Assembly (NCBI GenBank): GCA_024636495.1
Contig: JAGXGZ010000006.1
Span: 36,187-100,186 of the forward strand
Reading direction: 5' to 3'
DNA: 64,000 bases
DNA from: Roseobacter sp.
GTDB taxonomy: Bacteria; Pseudomonadota; Alphaproteobacteria; Rhodobacterales; Rhodobacteraceae
In this document: piece by piece, positions 63,166-64,000 of the stretch
How the letters are laid out: every line of letters begins with the position of its first letter
Position numbering within the stretch: the stretch's first letter is position 1
Position numbers and translations under genes: made by a program
The notes under the pieces: model-generated
Database searches by the model: none
Told to the model about the DNA's origin: nothing
What the model saw: the letters and a program-made list of their open reading frames with translations, nothing else

Positions 63166-63492
63166 ATGAAGTTTGTTGTATCTCTATGTACTGTTGTAGC
63201 CTTGCTGGGGGCATGTACCCCGAAAGAGGACAGGATCGCCTTTGATGGTAAATATTTCAGGACCAAAGTCAGCAAAGTAGACGGACAACGCGATGTGTTC
63301 ACCTTGTTGGTCAGGAATGCCTCGCAGTCGATCGAGGGTGCGCGCGAAGCGGCGCGGTACGAGGGGACCGTGTATTGCGTGAACCTTTATGGCAGTTCTG
63401 ACATCACATGGGTTGTTGGGCCAGATACACCTGCCGAGAATTTGCGCCTGAATGGCGATAGTTTGACCTTTTCGGGGTCTTGCCCTTCCTGA
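63166..63492 (+). CDS. Small putative lipoprotein, 108 aa
   Basis: Signal peptide MKFVVSLCTVVALLGAC with lipobox Cys at residue 17. The mature part is beta-rich (FDGKYFRTKVSKVDGQRDVFTLLVRNASQ, GTVYCVNLYGSSDITWVVG) with a Cys pair that may form a disulfide. I know no family. It starts 4 nt after the DUF3291 stop and lies inside the nuo region. The role is unknown; it may be a periplasmic helper carried along in the operon. Confidence 0.75.
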   Translation: MKFVVSLCTVVALLGACTPKEDRIAFDGKYFRTKVSKVDGQRDVFTLLVRNASQSIEGAREAARYEGTVYCVNLYGSSDITWVVGPDTPAENLRLNGDSLTFSGSCPS

Positions 63493-63607
63493 CGGATTGC
63501 GCGACATACGGCCTGCAATTGGCTGATTTCGGGATGTTATTGCATAACAACGGTATCAGTTCCCATATGCGGACGGGGCATTCTGCCCCCTGCATGAGGA
63601 GAGTAAG

Positions 63608-64000
63608 ATGCGTAACGTATTGATTGCCGCAGTAAGTGTGGCGTTGCTGGCCGGGCCTGTTGCTGCAAAGCCGCCCCTGCGCGACGTGGCAGCCGTGGAT
63701 GATGCGCTGTTGGACCTTGGACTGGCCGACCGGATTCGCAAGGAATGCCCGGATATATCGGCAAAAATGTTCCGCGCCATAGGGTATCTGAACAATATCC
63801 AGCAAACCGCCAAGTCTTTGGGCTATTCCGATGCCGAGATTGACGCTTACCGCAAGAGCGATGCTGAAAAAGCGCGCATGAAGGCCCGTGGGGCTGCATA
63901 TTTAAAGGCAAATGGGGTCGATACTTCTGATCCACAAAGCTATTGTACGCTTGGCCGTGCAGAAATCCAAAAATCGAGCCGGATCGGTTCGTTACTGAGA
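63608..64000 (+). CDS. DUF5333 family protein (right-edge partial)
   Basis: 131 codons are visible and the frame runs off the window; the missing end is probably a few residues. Residues 1-20 are a signal peptide (MRNVLIAAVSVALLAGPVAA). The mature part has KPPLRDVAAVDDALLDLGLADRIRKECPDISAKMFRA, which fits DUF5333, and a Cys pair (CPDIS and SYCTLGRAE) probably disulfide-linked. Exported. AGGAG lies 6 nt before the ATG. This gene was absent from the ORF track because it has no stop. In related genomes nuoG follows soon after. Confidence 0.82.
   Translation, partial: MRNVLIAAVSVALLAGPVAAKPPLRDVAAVDDALLDLGLADRIRKECPDISAKMFRAIGYLNNIQQTAKSLGYSDAEIDAYRKSDAEKARMKARGAAYLKANGVDTSDPQSYCTLGRAEIQKSSRIGSLLR

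Overview
This 64 kb window reads as an ordinary, gene-dense stretch of chromosome from an alphaproteobacterium of the Rhodobacterales, most likely the Roseobacter group. The evidence is moderately high GC with strong GC3 bias, a nuo operon interrupted by the small DUF5337 and DUF5333 proteins and a NuoE with a long C-terminal extension, a J-domain/BolA pair, DUF2256, DUF3422 and DUF3291 proteins, and short dispersed intergenic repeats of a type I recall from this order. I see no tRNA, rRNA, CRISPR array, insertion sequence, prophage or replication origin. About 64 protein genes are supported. Most long alternative-frame ORFs are GC-driven shadows.

Layout. 0-3.8 kb: a gene cut by the left edge, a J-domain protein, BolA, a DUF4177 protein, an XRE regulator with a long helical C-terminal half facing a 63-aa hydrophobic ORF, and a hot-dog thioesterase. 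3.8-12.1 kb: gatB with a cloverleaf-like repeat at its 3' end, an orphan protein of unknown family, a secreted transglycosylase-like protein, a PH-like membrane protein, an SDR oxidoreductase, pepN and two small proteins. 12.2-22.7 kb: malate synthase G with a GlcG-like protein, a class I amidotransferase-like hydrolase, another SDR, pntAB transhydrogenase, a DUF3422 membrane protein and a YeeE/YedE thiosulfate/sulfur transporter. 23-34 kb: a divergent peptide ABC transporter locus (binding protein and two permeases one way; a double ATPase the other), followed co-directionally by an ArgE-like deacetylase, a DadA-like FAD oxidoreductase and two tandem M20 amidohydrolases. This looks like an uptake-and-hydrolysis module for peptides or N-acyl/amidated amino acids. 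34-45 kb: LPS and cell-envelope genes (GT4 glycosyltransferase, waaA, with moaA leading the same operon), a lipoprotein, an AlkD-like repair protein, a FkbM methyltransferase, the UDP-GlcNAc genes glmU-glmS, a phosphoglycolate phosphatase and a DegT-type aminotransferase.

45.3-55 kb is a complete leucine/isovalerate degradation (liu) operon: ivd, an acyl-CoA synthetase, mccB, mccA, mvaB and a methylglutaconyl-CoA hydratase. It takes isovaleryl-CoA to acetyl-CoA plus acetoacetate. A LprI-like secreted protein, an ASCH protein and a GST are embedded in it. A palindromic operator sits over the probable promoter. 55.3-64 kb is the first half of the complex I operon (nuoA-F), with several lineage-specific accessory genes. 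nuoG is expected just beyond the right edge.

The non-coding layer is the most distinctive part: intrinsic terminators, several strong inverted repeats upstream of glcB, the DUF3422 gene, the YeeE gene, ivd and the XRE regulator, at least six copies of two related dispersed repeats, and the cloverleaf-like element. The best candidates for undescribed biology are the XRE/small-ORF pair, the helix-hairpin-helix-type domain duplicated between NuoE and its neighbour, and the peptide/amidohydrolase locus. None is proven by sequence alone.
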